DNA of 64,000 nucleotides from Streptomyces fodineus (lineage in GTDB: Bacteria; Actinomycetota; Actinomycetes; Streptomycetales; Streptomycetaceae): contig NZ_CP017248.1 of NCBI RefSeq assembly GCF_001735805.1, positions 8,928,001 through 8,992,000 of the forward strand, in the 5' to 3' direction. Position 1 is the stretch's first letter, and each line of letters starts with the position of its first letter. This document shows, piece by piece, positions 35,634 to 42,984 of this stretch. A model generated the notes under the pieces. The model saw only the letters and a program-made list of their open reading frames with translations, had not been told where the DNA came from and ran no database searches. A program made the translations under genes and the position numbers.

Positions 35634-36182
35634 TCAGTTGGTCCGTACGACGACAGTGGGCTCGGCCGGGGTGACGGTGTCCGAGGTGTCGTTCGCCGTC
35701 TCGGTCTTCGGGGCGTCGTCGACCCAGGACGTCAGCTGTCCGTCCGGCTGGAGGGCCACATGGAGCCCGTTGTCCTGGCCGCAGGCGGAGCGGCCCTTGG
35801 CGACGAGGGTGTCGAGCTTGGTGCCGTCGGCGTAGATGTCGGCCTCGTAGTGGTTGGGGCCCAGTTTGTAGACCTTGGCGGTCGAGGCGTCGTCGGCCAG
35901 CGTCCTCGTTACGACGAGGACGCGCTTGGCGACGGGCTGCGGCTTGGGCTTCGGCTCGGCCCGCTCGACCCAGGACGTCACCCTGCCGTTCGGATGGAGC
36001 GTCACATGCAGGCCGTTGTTCTGGCCGTGGGCCGGCTTGCCCTTGGCGACGAGCGTCCCGAACTTCTTGCCCTTGGCCCAGATCTCGGCCTCGAAACGGT
36101 GCTTGCCCGTCGTGTAGACCTTGGCGACGGAGAGCTTGTCCGCGAGCCGCACCGTCTTGACCAGGGTGCGAAGAGCCCGCAT
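35634..36182 (-). CDS. Hypothetical protein made of two homologous ~65-residue repeats
   Basis: 182-residue soluble protein. Residues about 6-73 and 87-154 are clear duplicates: 'AKVYTTGKHRFEAEIWAKG' against 'AKVYKLGPNHYEADIYADG', 'TLVAKGKPAHGQNNGLHV' against 'TLVAKGRSACGQDNGLHV', and 'TSWVE' against 'TSWVD'. A Lys/Pro linker separates them and the tail is acidic and Thr-rich. No family recognised. The ATG has AAGGA about 12 nt upstream. It is divergent from the ArsR-AHSA1 regulator across a 239-bp AT-rich gap. Confidence 0.78.
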   Translation of the reverse strand: MRALRTLVKTVRLADKLSVAKVYTTGKHRFEAEIWAKGKKFGTLVAKGKPAHGQNNGLHVTLHPNGRVTSWVERAEPKPKPQPVAKRVLVVTRTLADDASTAKVYKLGPNHYEADIYADGTKLDTLVAKGRSACGQDNGLHVALQPDGQLTSWVDDAPKTETANDTSDTVTPAEPTVVVRTN

Positions 36183-36266
36183 CGGTGAACTGTCCTTCGA
36201 TCGGTTTCGTTCGTCGGTGTGTCTTCGGCGCTACGGACCGTTCATCAAGGCCTTCCATACGTCATG

Positions 36267-36280
36267 GAACACAGATGTTC
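36267..36280. promoter_or_regulatory. GAACA-N4-TGTTC palindrome
   Basis: Perfect 5-bp arms, 85 bp upstream of the duplicated-repeat gene and 155 bp upstream of the ArsR-AHSA1 gene. Candidate operator of unknown factor. It is not a canonical LexA box, whose GAAC/GTTC arms are 4 nt apart rather than 6. Confidence 0.45.
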
Positions 36281-36362
36281 GTATCGTTCCTCTCGAATCG
36301 GTGCATAATCCGTTGCCCAGCCATCATTTCCGCAGGAAACGCGTGAACGAGCCTGGGCATCC

Positions 36363-36390
36363 TTGACATGCAAGTAATCACCTGCATAAC
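36363..36390 (+). promoter_or_regulatory. Promoter of the ArsR-AHSA1 gene with 20-bp palindromic operator
   Basis: -35 TTGACA at 36363-36368 and -10 CATAAC at 36385-36390 (16-nt spacer). The spacer is filled by ATGCAAGTAATCACCTGCAT (36368-36387), which equals its own reverse complement at 16 of 20 positions. The geometry is typical of autorepression by an ArsR dimer. Confidence 0.75.
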
Positions 36391-36421
36391 GTTGAGTGTG
36401 CAATCAGAAGACGACACGGGG

Positions 36422-37189
36422 ATGGACAAGGTCTTCAAGGCGCTGGCCGACGACACGCGCAGGCGTCTGCTGGACCGGCTCCACGAGAACAACGGCCAGA
36501 CCCTGGGCGAGCTGTGCGAGCGCATCGCCATGACGCGCCAGTCGGTCACCCAGCACCTGGCCGTCCTGGAGGCCGCCAACCTGATCAGCACGGTGCGGCG
36601 GGGGCGGGAAAAGCTGCACTACCTCAACCCCGTACCGCTCCACGAGATCCAGGAGCGGTGGATCGACAAGTTCGAGCGCCCGCGCCTGGGCGCGCTCGGT
36701 GCCCTGAAGCGACGAGCCGAGGAAGCCATGACCGACAAGCCGAGTTTTGTGTACGTCACCTACATCGCGAGCACGCCCGAGAAGGTCTGGGAGGCGCTCA
36801 CCGACGCCGACCTGACGGCCGCCTACTGGGGCCACCGCAACGAGTCCGACTGGCGGCCCGGCTCCCGCTGGGCGCATGTGCGCACCGACGGCTCCGGCGT
36901 CGCCGACGTGGTCGGCAAGGTGGTGGAGAGCCGGCCGCCGACCCGGCTGGTGACCACCTGGGCCGCGCCCGACGAGGAGGGCCGGGAGGACCGGCACTCC
37001 CGCGTCACCTTCGAGATCCGGCCGTACGAGGACATCGTCCGGCTGACCGTCGTACACGAGGACCTCAATGACGAGGGTGAGCGCTCGGACGTGGCGGCGG
37101 GCTGGCCGGCCGTGCTGTCCAACCTCAAGTCGCTGCTGGAGACCGGCCGGACCCTGCCGCAGGAGCCCTGGCTGGTGCCGGGGCGCTGA
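36422..37189 (+). CDS. ArsR-type HTH fused to AHSA1/SRPBCC domain
   Basis: 255-residue regulator-binding protein fusion. Residues 1-100 form an ArsR winged helix ('MDKVFKALADDTRRRLLDRL', recognition helix 'MTRQSVTQHLAVLEAANLI'). Residues about 108-245 are an SRPBCC/AHSA1 ligand-pocket domain ('VYVTYIASTPEKVWEALTDADLTAAYWG...NESDWRPGSRW'). No metal-binding Cys. In other bacteria the two are separate adjacent genes; here they are one chain, so the pocket likely senses a hydrophobic ligand. ATG 36422 is used; an upstream frame continues to 36368 within the operator. It is likely autorepressed. Confidence 0.9.
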   Translation: MDKVFKALADDTRRRLLDRLHENNGQTLGELCERIAMTRQSVTQHLAVLEAANLISTVRRGREKLHYLNPVPLHEIQERWIDKFERPRLGALGALKRRAEEAMTDKPSFVYVTYIASTPEKVWEALTDADLTAAYWGHRNESDWRPGSRWAHVRTDGSGVADVVGKVVESRPPTRLVTTWAAPDEEGREDRHSRVTFEIRPYEDIVRLTVVHEDLNDEGERSDVAAGWPAVLSNLKSLLETGRTLPQEPWLVPGR

Positions 37190-37201
37190 GCGGGCGCGAG
37201 G

Positions 37202-37231
37202 GAGGCCGGCCCGCCCGGGCGGACCGGCCTC
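37202..37231. terminator. Bidirectional hairpin between ArsR-AHSA1 and SPW genes
   Basis: GAGGCCGG (37202-37209) pairs with CCGGCCTC (37224-37231), with an inner self-complementary CCGCCCGGGCGG. It lies between convergent gene ends. Confidence 0.8.
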
Positions 37232-37276
37232 ACGTGCTGCCGGTTCTTCCTGTTCTTCGTTCGCTCGCGGCTCCCG

Positions 37277-37711
37277 CTACGGCCTGGAGGTGCTCTTCGC
37301 CGCCGTACCGGCACAGAGCAGCCCGAGCGCGAGGGCCACTGCGCCGATGACGACGTTGTTGATGATCACGCCCTTGTCCGGGCCGCTGCCCACGATCCAG
37401 GGGGCGATGATCAGCCAGATGCCCATGGCGCACATGGCCCAGCTGAGGCCGTACATCCGCTCGGGGGCCCGGGTGAATCCCAGTGCCAGCAGGCCTATCG
37501 CTATGCCCAGGATCAGGTTGTGGGTCATGAGCGCGGGCTGGCTCGCCGCGTAGTGCACGATCCACGGAGATGCCGCGCAGTAGAGCCCGAGCAGGAAGAC
37601 CGGGCCGTCCACGAGCGCCACATCACGACCGCCGAGCATGCGGGCGTAGCGTGCCCGCATTTCGGAGACATCGGGGTGGGTTGATATGTCACCTCTGTGC
37701 AGGTTGGCCAT
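37277..37711 (-). CDS. SPW-repeat integral membrane protein
   Basis: 144-residue membrane protein with four hydrophobic helices and the two hallmark repeats 'CAASPWIVHYA' and 'IIAPWIVGSG' (SPW/APW) that define the family. The role is unknown; membership is common in actinobacteria and proteobacteria. AAAGGAG 5 nt before ATG. The 235 bp upstream to the next gene are AT-richer and hold both promoters. Confidence 0.88.
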   Translation of the reverse strand: MANLHRGDISTHPDVSEMRARYARMLGGRDVALVDGPVFLLGLYCAASPWIVHYAASQPALMTHNLILGIAIGLLALGFTRAPERMYGLSWAMCAMGIWLIIAPWIVGSGPDKGVIINNVVIGAVALALGLLCAGTAAKSTSRP

Positions 37712-37946
37712 GACTCGTCTCCTTTGACTTTGCAGGCCAGGCCGCGTCTGGTGCGGTATGCGCATAGAGTCGCATACTCCCAGTTTGCTCTTATTTGTTC
37801 TTTATGTGTAGGTGTGCGTCCGGAGCTTTCCGGGTGCGGCCGGAAGCGCTCCGGCACTGGATGACATGTCCGCATCGATTCCGGGCAGGCGGAAGTACAG
37901 GATGTACGTTCCTTACCGCTGCCGACCTCGGAGGTGACCGACCGTC

Positions 37947-38126
37947 ATGGGTGCGAAGGTGCTGGAGCGGTTCCCCGCCGGGGCCCCGCGAGGATCCTGG
38001 CCGGCAGAGGAGTACGCGGCCGCGCGCCGCGCCGCGGGTGAGCGGGTGACCGTGGTGATGGACCTGAAGTCCGACGCCTTCCTCGTCGTGGCCGAGGCGG
38101 AGGACGACGACGGCCGCTCCGGATGA
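37947..38126 (+). CDS. Small conserved-looking protein, 59 aa
   Basis: Short gene: MGAKVLERFPAGAPRGSWPA at the start, a helix 'EEYAAARRAAGERVTVVMDL', a beta segment 'DAFLVVAEA' and an acidic end. GGAGG lies 12 nt before the ATG. Third-position GC is very high, as in real genes here. No family recognised. Confidence 0.6.
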   Translation: MGAKVLERFPAGAPRGSWPAEEYAAARRAAGERVTVVMDLKSDAFLVVAEAEDDDGRSG

Positions 38127-38269
38127 GCCCCTCGGTGACCATCGGCTTGCCCATCTCGGCGTCGATGGCGGCAGTTCCCGGCCGGTCTCGCTCAACGCGG
38201 GCTGGGGCAGGCGCGGTTCGCCGGCACTTCTTCGTGACATTCGATGGTCCGCGATGCGAGACCGGTGGG

Positions 38270-38467
38270 GCTCTCCTTGTCGCCGAACGGATCAAGGAGT
38301 ACCACGCCCTCGGCATCGACGAGTTCGTCCTCTCCGGCTATCCGCACCTGGAGGAGGCGTACTGGTTCGGCGAGGGCGTGCTGCCCCGGCTCGGCGCGCA
38401 GGGCTTGTGGGCGCATCCCGACGGCACGGCGTCCGCGCCCTCCGCCGAGGTGCCGTTCGCGAGCTGA
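38270..38467 (+). pseudogene. 3' remnant of an alkanesulfonate-monooxygenase-like (SsuD/LLM) gene
   Basis: The encoded end 'AERIKEYHALGIDEFVLSGYP' followed by 'HLEEAYWFGEGVLPRLG' is the C-terminal block of FMNH2-dependent alkanesulfonate monooxygenases. Upstream of about 38270 the same frame no longer looks like the family, so about 300 residues are missing. No ribosome site precedes it. A deletion remnant rather than a working gene. Confidence 0.75.
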
Positions 38468-38495
38468 CCGGCTCGCCCTGGCAGACTGCGGGTTC

Positions 38496-39032
38496 ATGAA
38501 ACGGGAATCGAACAAGCTCACTGCGGCCGCCACTTGGGGCCTGCTGGCCGCGTGGGCCCTGCACGACACCGAGGAAGTGGTCATGGTGCCGCGCTGGGTA
38601 CGAACCCATGTGCCCGAACTGCGCGAGCGGTTCCCCCGGGTGCCGGAGACGGTGTGGCGGCGGCTGGAGTCGGTGGACGCGCGGGAGTTCGGCACGGCGG
38701 TCGCCGCGATGGCGGTGGTGCTGGCCGCCGCGTGCGCCGACGGTCACCGCACCGGGGGCCGGTCCGCCGTCTACCAGACCGCGCTCAACGCCTTCGGCCT
38801 GCACGGCCTGGTCCATCTGACACAGGCGGCGGCCATGCGCGGCTACACCCCTGGCTCCGTGACCACGCCCCTCGTGGTTCTCCCGTTCCCCCTGTGGGCC
38901 CGCGGCCGGCTGCGCCGGTCAGGTGTCCTGCGCCCGACCCGGCCGAGGGACCTGGCCCAGGGCCTCGCCTTCGCCGCGGTGGCCGCCGTCGGTACCCACA
39001 CGCTGGCCCAGGGCGTACTGCGCCGACGGTGA
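38496..39032 (+). CDS. HXXEE-domain membrane protein
   Basis: 178-residue protein with the family's opening 'WALHDTEEVVMVPRWV' (H-D-T-E-E at about residues 24-28), then about four hydrophobic segments and a basic tail. HXXEE proteins are widespread, of unknown function, and may use the H/E cluster as metal ligands in the membrane. It starts 28 nt after the SsuD remnant. Confidence 0.85.
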   Translation: MKRESNKLTAAATWGLLAAWALHDTEEVVMVPRWVRTHVPELRERFPRVPETVWRRLESVDAREFGTAVAAMAVVLAAACADGHRTGGRSAVYQTALNAFGLHGLVHLTQAAAMRGYTPGSVTTPLVVLPFPLWARGRLRRSGVLRPTRPRDLAQGLAFAAVAAVGTHTLAQGVLRRR

Positions 39033-39072
39033 CGGCGAGGCTCCTGACCGACGGAGGTGCGAAGGCCCCGGC

Positions 39073-40110
39073 TCAAGCGGCTCCCAGCGCCCGCAGATGT
39101 GCCGACCGGGTCTCGGCCGTCTGCCCCTGCACCAGCAAGAACAGCGCCTCCCGGGCGAGGCGCTGGGCGCGGCTCGTCAGGGCCATCGACCGGCCGCCCC
39201 CGGCCACCACCGCCGCCGTGGTGGCCGTCCGCAGCACCTCGTACGCCTCCGCGCGCGCCGCCAGCCGCTCCGCGACCCGCTCCAGCGGCGCCGGATGGTC
39301 GGCCAGTGCGTAGGCGCGCCGGCGGGCGTCGGCCAGGCGGGCGCGCAGCGGCGCGGCTGTGTCCTCGGCCAGCAGGGAGAGCGCGGCCTCCGCGACGCCG
39401 AAGACGGCCGGGTTGGCGTTCAGCGTCCTGGCCCGGTCCCGGGGTGCCAACCGCTCGTACGGCATCCGCAGGGCAACCGACTCCTCCGGCAGCCACAGTC
39501 CGGTCAGCTCCAGCGACACCGTGCGCGCGGCGGTGAGCGCCGCGAGGCGCATCGGTTCCGAGGCCCGCAGCCCCTGCTGGACGCGCGCCTCGGCGAACGC
39601 GAGCAGCGCCTCGCCCGCGTCGGTCACCCCGGCGAGCAGCATCACGTCGTTCAGGCCCCACCCGGTGTACCAGGGCACGGTCCCGTCGAACCGCCAGCCG
39701 CCGCCCTCCCGGCGGACGCGTACCGGCACGCGCGGATACGACCGCAGGTGCGCGTACGCCACCCCGGACATCAGCTCACCGCGCGACAGCGGACCCAACA
39801 ACCGCTCGCGTACCGGGAGTTCGCTCTGCGTCAGGACCTGCACGGGCGTGTGGTGCTGGGTCTGCACGAACCACGTGGAACAGCACGCCCCGGCCAGGAT
39901 CTCCGCGATCCGGCGGACCACGTCCGGCGGCGCGCCCGAACCGCCGTACGCGACCGGAGCGCCCGCCCCGAGCAGCCCCGACCGTTTCACCGCCTCGATG
40001 TGGCTCGTCGGCACGCCCTCCTGGTCGACCCGCTCGGCCTCGGGGATCAGCAGGTCCGCGGCGAGCCGGTGGGCGCGGTCCAGGAGCGGATGTGCGGTGG
40101 TGGCTGTCAT
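39073..40110 (-). CDS. Acyl-CoA dehydrogenase-like flavoprotein
   Basis: 345-residue protein of the acyl-CoA dehydrogenase superfamily. N-terminal helical domain (about 1-110), middle beta domain with 'MSGVAYAHLRSYPRVPVRVRREGGGWRFDGTVPWYTGWG' (about 125-180), and a C-terminal helical domain containing 'LTSRAQRLAREALFLLVQGQT'. The canonical catalytic Glu is not obvious, and the protein is shorter than the usual 380-400 residues, as in the monooxygenase-like and oxidase branches. Substrate unknown. ATG 40110 has a weak ribosome site. It is divergent from the DGPF gene. Confidence 0.78.
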   Translation of the reverse strand: MTATTAHPLLDRAHRLAADLLIPEAERVDQEGVPTSHIEAVKRSGLLGAGAPVAYGGSGAPPDVVRRIAEILAGACCSTWFVQTQHHTPVQVLTQSELPVRERLLGPLSRGELMSGVAYAHLRSYPRVPVRVRREGGGWRFDGTVPWYTGWGLNDVMLLAGVTDAGEALLAFAEARVQQGLRASEPMRLAALTAARTVSLELTGLWLPEESVALRMPYERLAPRDRARTLNANPAVFGVAEAALSLLAEDTAAPLRARLADARRRAYALADHPAPLERVAERLAARAEAYEVLRTATTAAVVAGGGRSMALTSRAQRLAREALFLLVQGQTAETRSAHLRALGAA

Positions 40111-40145
40111 ACGGGTGATTCTTCCGAAGATCTGTTCCGGCGCCG

Positions 40146-40172
40146 TGTCGATCCGAGGGGCGGCCGTTCGTG
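40146..40172 (+). promoter_or_regulatory. Candidate ECF42-type promoter upstream of the DGPF gene
   Basis: TGTCGA at 40146-40151, 17 nt, CGTG at 40169-40172, followed by the start codon at 40223. It fits the TGTCGA / CG(A/T)C pattern described for the ECF42 sigma group, except for the last -10 base. The ECF42-type sigma gene of this window is at 44466. Confidence 0.65.
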
Positions 40173-40222
40173 TAGGAGGTGTCTCGCGTCCGAGAGACCC
40201 TGAAGTCACCGAGGAGGACATC

Positions 40223-40573
40223 ATGAAGCACTACCTGCTCAGCGTGGTCCAGCCGACCGGCGTGACCCCGCCTGCCCCCGACGCGCTCGCCGCGATCATG
40301 CGCGACGTCGAGGCCTTCAACGACGAGCTGCGCGCCGCTGGGGCCTGGGTGTTCGCGGGCGGCCTGCACGGCCCGGAGACCGCCACCGTGCTGCGCCCCA
40401 AGGACGGCGAGGTGCTCGTCACCGACGGGCCCTACGCCGAGGGCAAGGAGTACCTGGGCGGGCTCTGCCTGATCAGGGCCGCCGACCTGGACGAGGCCCT
40501 GGAGTGGGGCCGCAAGGCCGCCCTCGCGACCACCCTGCCCATCGAGGTACGGCCCTTCGTGGACCAGCACTAG
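40223..40573 (+). CDS. YCII-related DGPF-domain protein
   Basis: 116-residue protein of the YCII/DGPF family. 'HYLLSVVQPTG' opens it, the conserved 'VTDGPYAEGKEYLGGL' carries the D-G-P motif, and 'EWGRKAALATTLPIEVRPF' ends it. DGPF proteins are small, ferredoxin-like enzymes or binders nearly always encoded beside ECF42 sigma factors and controlled by them. GAGGAGG 6 nt before ATG. Here the sigma gene is 3.9 kb away, but the promoter motif is retained. Confidence 0.9.
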   Translation: MKHYLLSVVQPTGVTPPAPDALAAIMRDVEAFNDELRAAGAWVFAGGLHGPETATVLRPKDGEVLVTDGPYAEGKEYLGGLCLIRAADLDEALEWGRKAALATTLPIEVRPFVDQH

Positions 40574-40585
40574 CCTCGGCCTCCA

Positions 40586-40627
40586 GGATCACCTCGCGGC
40601 CCGGACGAGCCGGTCGCGAGGTGATCC
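40586..40627 (+). terminator. 13-bp perfect stem after the DGPF gene
   Basis: GGATCACCTCGCG (40586-40598) pairs exactly with CGCGAGGTGATCC (40615-40627), with CCGG/CCGG pairing inside the loop. It begins 13 nt past the stop. Confidence 0.88.
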
Positions 40628-40701
40628 GGGGCGGCCGGCAACGGCCGTGCCGCACCGCCACAGCCACCTGCCGGATCATGAGGAGCGGCGGCGTGCCGCT
40701 C

Positions 40702-41691
40702 TCATGCCAGCCGCTCGTCCTTGATCGCCAGCTGCTGGTCTCCCCGCCGGAAGCCCACGGTGCGGATGCCGAGCGCGTCCTTCAGCCGGCGGGCGGGCAC
40801 GACCTGGGGAGTGGGGGTGGGTGCCCGCCCCGGCTTGGGCAGCGGGTAGGCGGTGGTGGTGGCGGAGTGGAAGGTGATGTTGCCCTCCGTCTTGGTGAAC
40901 AGCTGGTGGACGTGTCCGTTGAGGCAGGTGACCGAGGAGAAGCGGCGCAGGAGCGCGATCACCTTCAGCGCGTCGTCCGTGCTCCAGCCCCACCGCGGGT
41001 ACATGGCGAAGAGCGGGATGTGGCTGAAGACCACGACGGGGGTGTCCGACGGCAGGCCCGCGAGGTCCTTGCGGACGAAGTCGATCTGCTCGGTGCCGAG
41101 GTGACCGAGCTTCTCCAGGCTCAGGGTGTTGACCAGGGCGAGGAAGTGCACACCGTGGGTGTCGAAGCTGTACCAGCCGTCGCCGAGCGTGCCCTTGCCG
41201 AAGATCTGCCGGTAGGCGCGGCCCGCGTCGCCGATGGAGTCGTGCTCGCCCGGCACGGTGAAGACACGATCCGTCCGCAGCCCGGTCATCATGTGCCTGA
41301 CCTGGTCGAACTGTCCCGTCGTGGACAGGTGCGTCAGGTCGCCGCTGTGCATGACGAAGTCGGGCCGGAACCCGAGCCCGTTGACCTGGTCGATCGCTGC
41401 GGTGAACGAGCCGACCACGTCCGTGTTGGCCGGGCCCTGGAAGCCGATATGACTGTCGGAGACCTGCACGAACCGCAGTGCGGCGCCCGGTGCCGCGGCG
41501 GCCCGGGCGGTGGTGTCCCGCGGGCCGGCGACATGGCTGAACACCTCTCCGCCGGCCACGGTGAGCACCACGGCTCCTCCGAACCATCCGGCGTGCCGCA
41601 TGAGTTGGCGCCGGGACATGCCGTGTTCAGAAGGGGGATCCCCGGCGCCGCCGTCCGGTGCCGGGCTCTGGTGGTCGTCGTACGCGGTCAT
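40702..41691 (-). CDS. Tat-exported metallophosphoesterase
   Basis: 329-residue exported calcineurin-like phosphoesterase. A twin-arginine signal lies at about 25-60 (SRRQLMRHAG). The metal-binding motifs follow in order: 'QVSDSHIGF' (D-x-H), 'VMHSGDLTH' (GD), 'TVPGEHDS' (G-E/N-H-D), 'VFSHIPLF' (H) and 'LNGHVHQLF' (GHxH). It is coupled by an ATGA overlap to the upstream cupredoxin lipoprotein gene, so the two are co-expressed and both act outside the membrane. Substrate unknown; a phosphodiester or pyrophosphate is expected. Confidence 0.88.
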   Translation of the reverse strand: MTAYDDHQSPAPDGGAGDPPSEHGMSRRQLMRHAGWFGGAVVLTVAGGEVFSHVAGPRDTTARAAAAPGAALRFVQVSDSHIGFQGPANTDVVGSFTAAIDQVNGLGFRPDFVMHSGDLTHLSTTGQFDQVRHMMTGLRTDRVFTVPGEHDSIGDAGRAYRQIFGKGTLGDGWYSFDTHGVHFLALVNTLSLEKLGHLGTEQIDFVRKDLAGLPSDTPVVVFSHIPLFAMYPRWGWSTDDALKVIALLRRFSSVTCLNGHVHQLFTKTEGNITFHSATTTAYPLPKPGRAPTPTPQVVPARRLKDALGIRTVGFRRGDQQLAIKDERLA

Positions 41692-42197
41692 GAGGTCACC
41701 TCCACGGTGCCGGTCATGAACGGATGGATCGTGCAGACGTAGGCGTAGCTGCCGGGCTTGGTGAACGTGTAGGTGTAGGTGCCGTGCGTGGCGAGGGCGG
41801 GCGAGTGCAGCGGGCCGTCCGAGCCGGCGCTGGTGACGGTGTGGGCATCGGTGTCCTCGTTGGTCCAGGTCACCGTCGTGCCCGCCTTGACCTTCAGCGT
41901 GGCCGGAGAGAACGTGAAGTTCTTGATCGCCACGGCGTCCGCGGACACCGGTGCGGCGGCCGTGTTCCTGCCCGGAGAGCTCATGGGCATGGTCATGTCG
42001 GGTGTCGCCGAGGTGCCGGGCATCCCGGGGAGCTGATGCTGACCCGGGCCGGGCGTGAGGGAGCCGGTGTCCGAGGAGCGGGTCGACTGGCCGCACGCGC
42101 TCAGGAGCCCCAGTACGGCGGCGGTGGCGACGGCCGACCCGGCCGTACGGCGCGATCGGCGGCCCACGGGGCGGAGGTTGACGTACATGATGTTCAT
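41688..42197 (-). CDS. Cupredoxin-domain lipoprotein
   Basis: 169-residue protein with a lipobox at about 30-35 ('GLLSAC') and a Pro/Met-rich linker ('PDMTMPMSSPG') that may bind copper. A plastocyanin/azurin-like domain (about 85-168) follows: 'AIKNFTFSP', 'TTVTWTNEDTDAHTVT' (His ligand) and 'YVCTIHPFMTG' (Cys, His and Met ligands). All four type-1 copper ligands are present. Predicted electron carrier or copper binder on the outer face of the membrane. It is the first gene of a two-gene operon. The start may be ATG 42197 or the internal ATG 42188. Confidence 0.88.
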   Translation of the reverse strand: MNIMYVNLRPVGRRSRRTAGSAVATAAVLGLLSACGQSTRSSDTGSLTPGPGQHQLPGMPGTSATPDMTMPMSSPGRNTAAAPVSADAVAIKNFTFSPATLKVKAGTTVTWTNEDTDAHTVTSAGSDGPLHSPALATHGTYTYTFTKPGSYAYVCTIHPFMTGTVEVTS

Positions 42198-42277
42198 TCC
42201 CCAGTGATCAGGTGATGCCGTGTGTGCGACGGCTCATGCCTGGTTCCACGGGCGGCGCTGTCGCGCGGTTCGGGGAG

Positions 42278-42340
42278 ATATGCATCTTTTGTCAGATTTC
42301 TCAGCTCTCACTGGGCATGACACGACAAAGCGATGCATAT
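42278..42340. promoter_or_regulatory. Paired inverted 9-bp sites in the cupredoxin/ECF divergent region
   Basis: ATATGCATC (42278-42286) and GATGCATAT (42332-42340) are exact reverse complements 45 nt apart, each built on the palindrome ATGCAT. The second overlaps the longest start codon of the sigma gene. The interval is AT-rich for this genome. Candidate operator pair for a looping or cooperative repressor. Confidence 0.6.
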
Positions 42341-42959
42341 GCGTGATGATCGGCTTATGCCATGGAAGACCCGAAAACGTGGCGATGCGGCCGATCCGAA
42401 TCGCTCCGGGCGCCGTGTCTCGGGTAACGGGACCATTTCGACCACGGACGAGGAACTGCTCCGGGCTCTGTATGCCGAGCACGCGGGCCCGCTGTTCCAC
42501 TACGCACTGCGACTGACGTCAGGAGACCGGCAGTGGGCCGAGGATGTCGTGCAGGAGACGTTGCTGCGGGCCTGGCAGCACCCCGCCGCGTTCGAACCGG
42601 AACGCGGCCCGGCGCGCGCCTGGCTGTGCACGGTCGCCCGGCGCCTGGTCATCGACACGCACCGGGCCCGGCAGGCGAGACCGGCGGAGGTGGGGGGCGA
42701 CGCCTTGGAGCGGGCCGCGGAGCGGACGCCGGGCGAGGACCGGATCGAGCAGGCGTTGCTGAGCTGGGCCGTCGCCGACGCGATCCACACCCTGTCCCCG
42801 GACCACCGCGCCGTACTGCTGGAGACGTACTACCGGGGCCGGACCGTGGCGGAGGCCGCCGAGGTGCTGGGCATCCCGCCGGGCACCGTCAAGTCGCGGA
42901 CGTACTACGCCCTGCATGCCCTCCGGCTGGCTCTGCGGGAACGAGGCATCGAGCGATGA
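42333..42959 (+). CDS. ECF RNA polymerase sigma factor
   Basis: 208-residue group-4 sigma factor. Region 2 (about 42-110) has 'LYAEHAGPLFHYALRLTSGD' and 'AEDVVQETLLRAWQHPAAFE'; region 4 (about 140-200) has 'LSPDHRAVLLETYYRGRTVAEAAEVLGIPPGTVKSRTYYAL'. It precedes a zinc-finger anti-sigma gene, which suggests membrane-signal control. The start is uncertain: ATG 42333 or 42357, neither with a clear ribosome site; the first 35 residues are not conserved-looking. Confidence 0.9.
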   Translation: MHMRDDRLMPWKTRKRGDAADPNRSGRRVSGNGTISTTDEELLRALYAEHAGPLFHYALRLTSGDRQWAEDVVQETLLRAWQHPAAFEPERGPARAWLCTVARRLVIDTHRARQARPAEVGGDALERAAERTPGEDRIEQALLSWAVADAIHTLSPDHRAVLLETYYRGRTVAEAAEVLGIPPGTVKSRTYYALHALRLALRERGIER

Positions 42960-42984
42960 CCACGGCATGGAGGAGGTGCCGGCC

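Noticed and set aside
36267..36280. SOS/LexA box
   Set aside because: The GAAC and GTTC arms are 6 nt apart; the Gram-positive LexA box has 4. Kept only as an unassigned palindrome.
37791..38240. Minus-strand 149-residue frame
   Set aside because: It is antisense to the 59-residue gene and the SsuD remnant; composition is Arg/Pro/Ser-rich without domain features.
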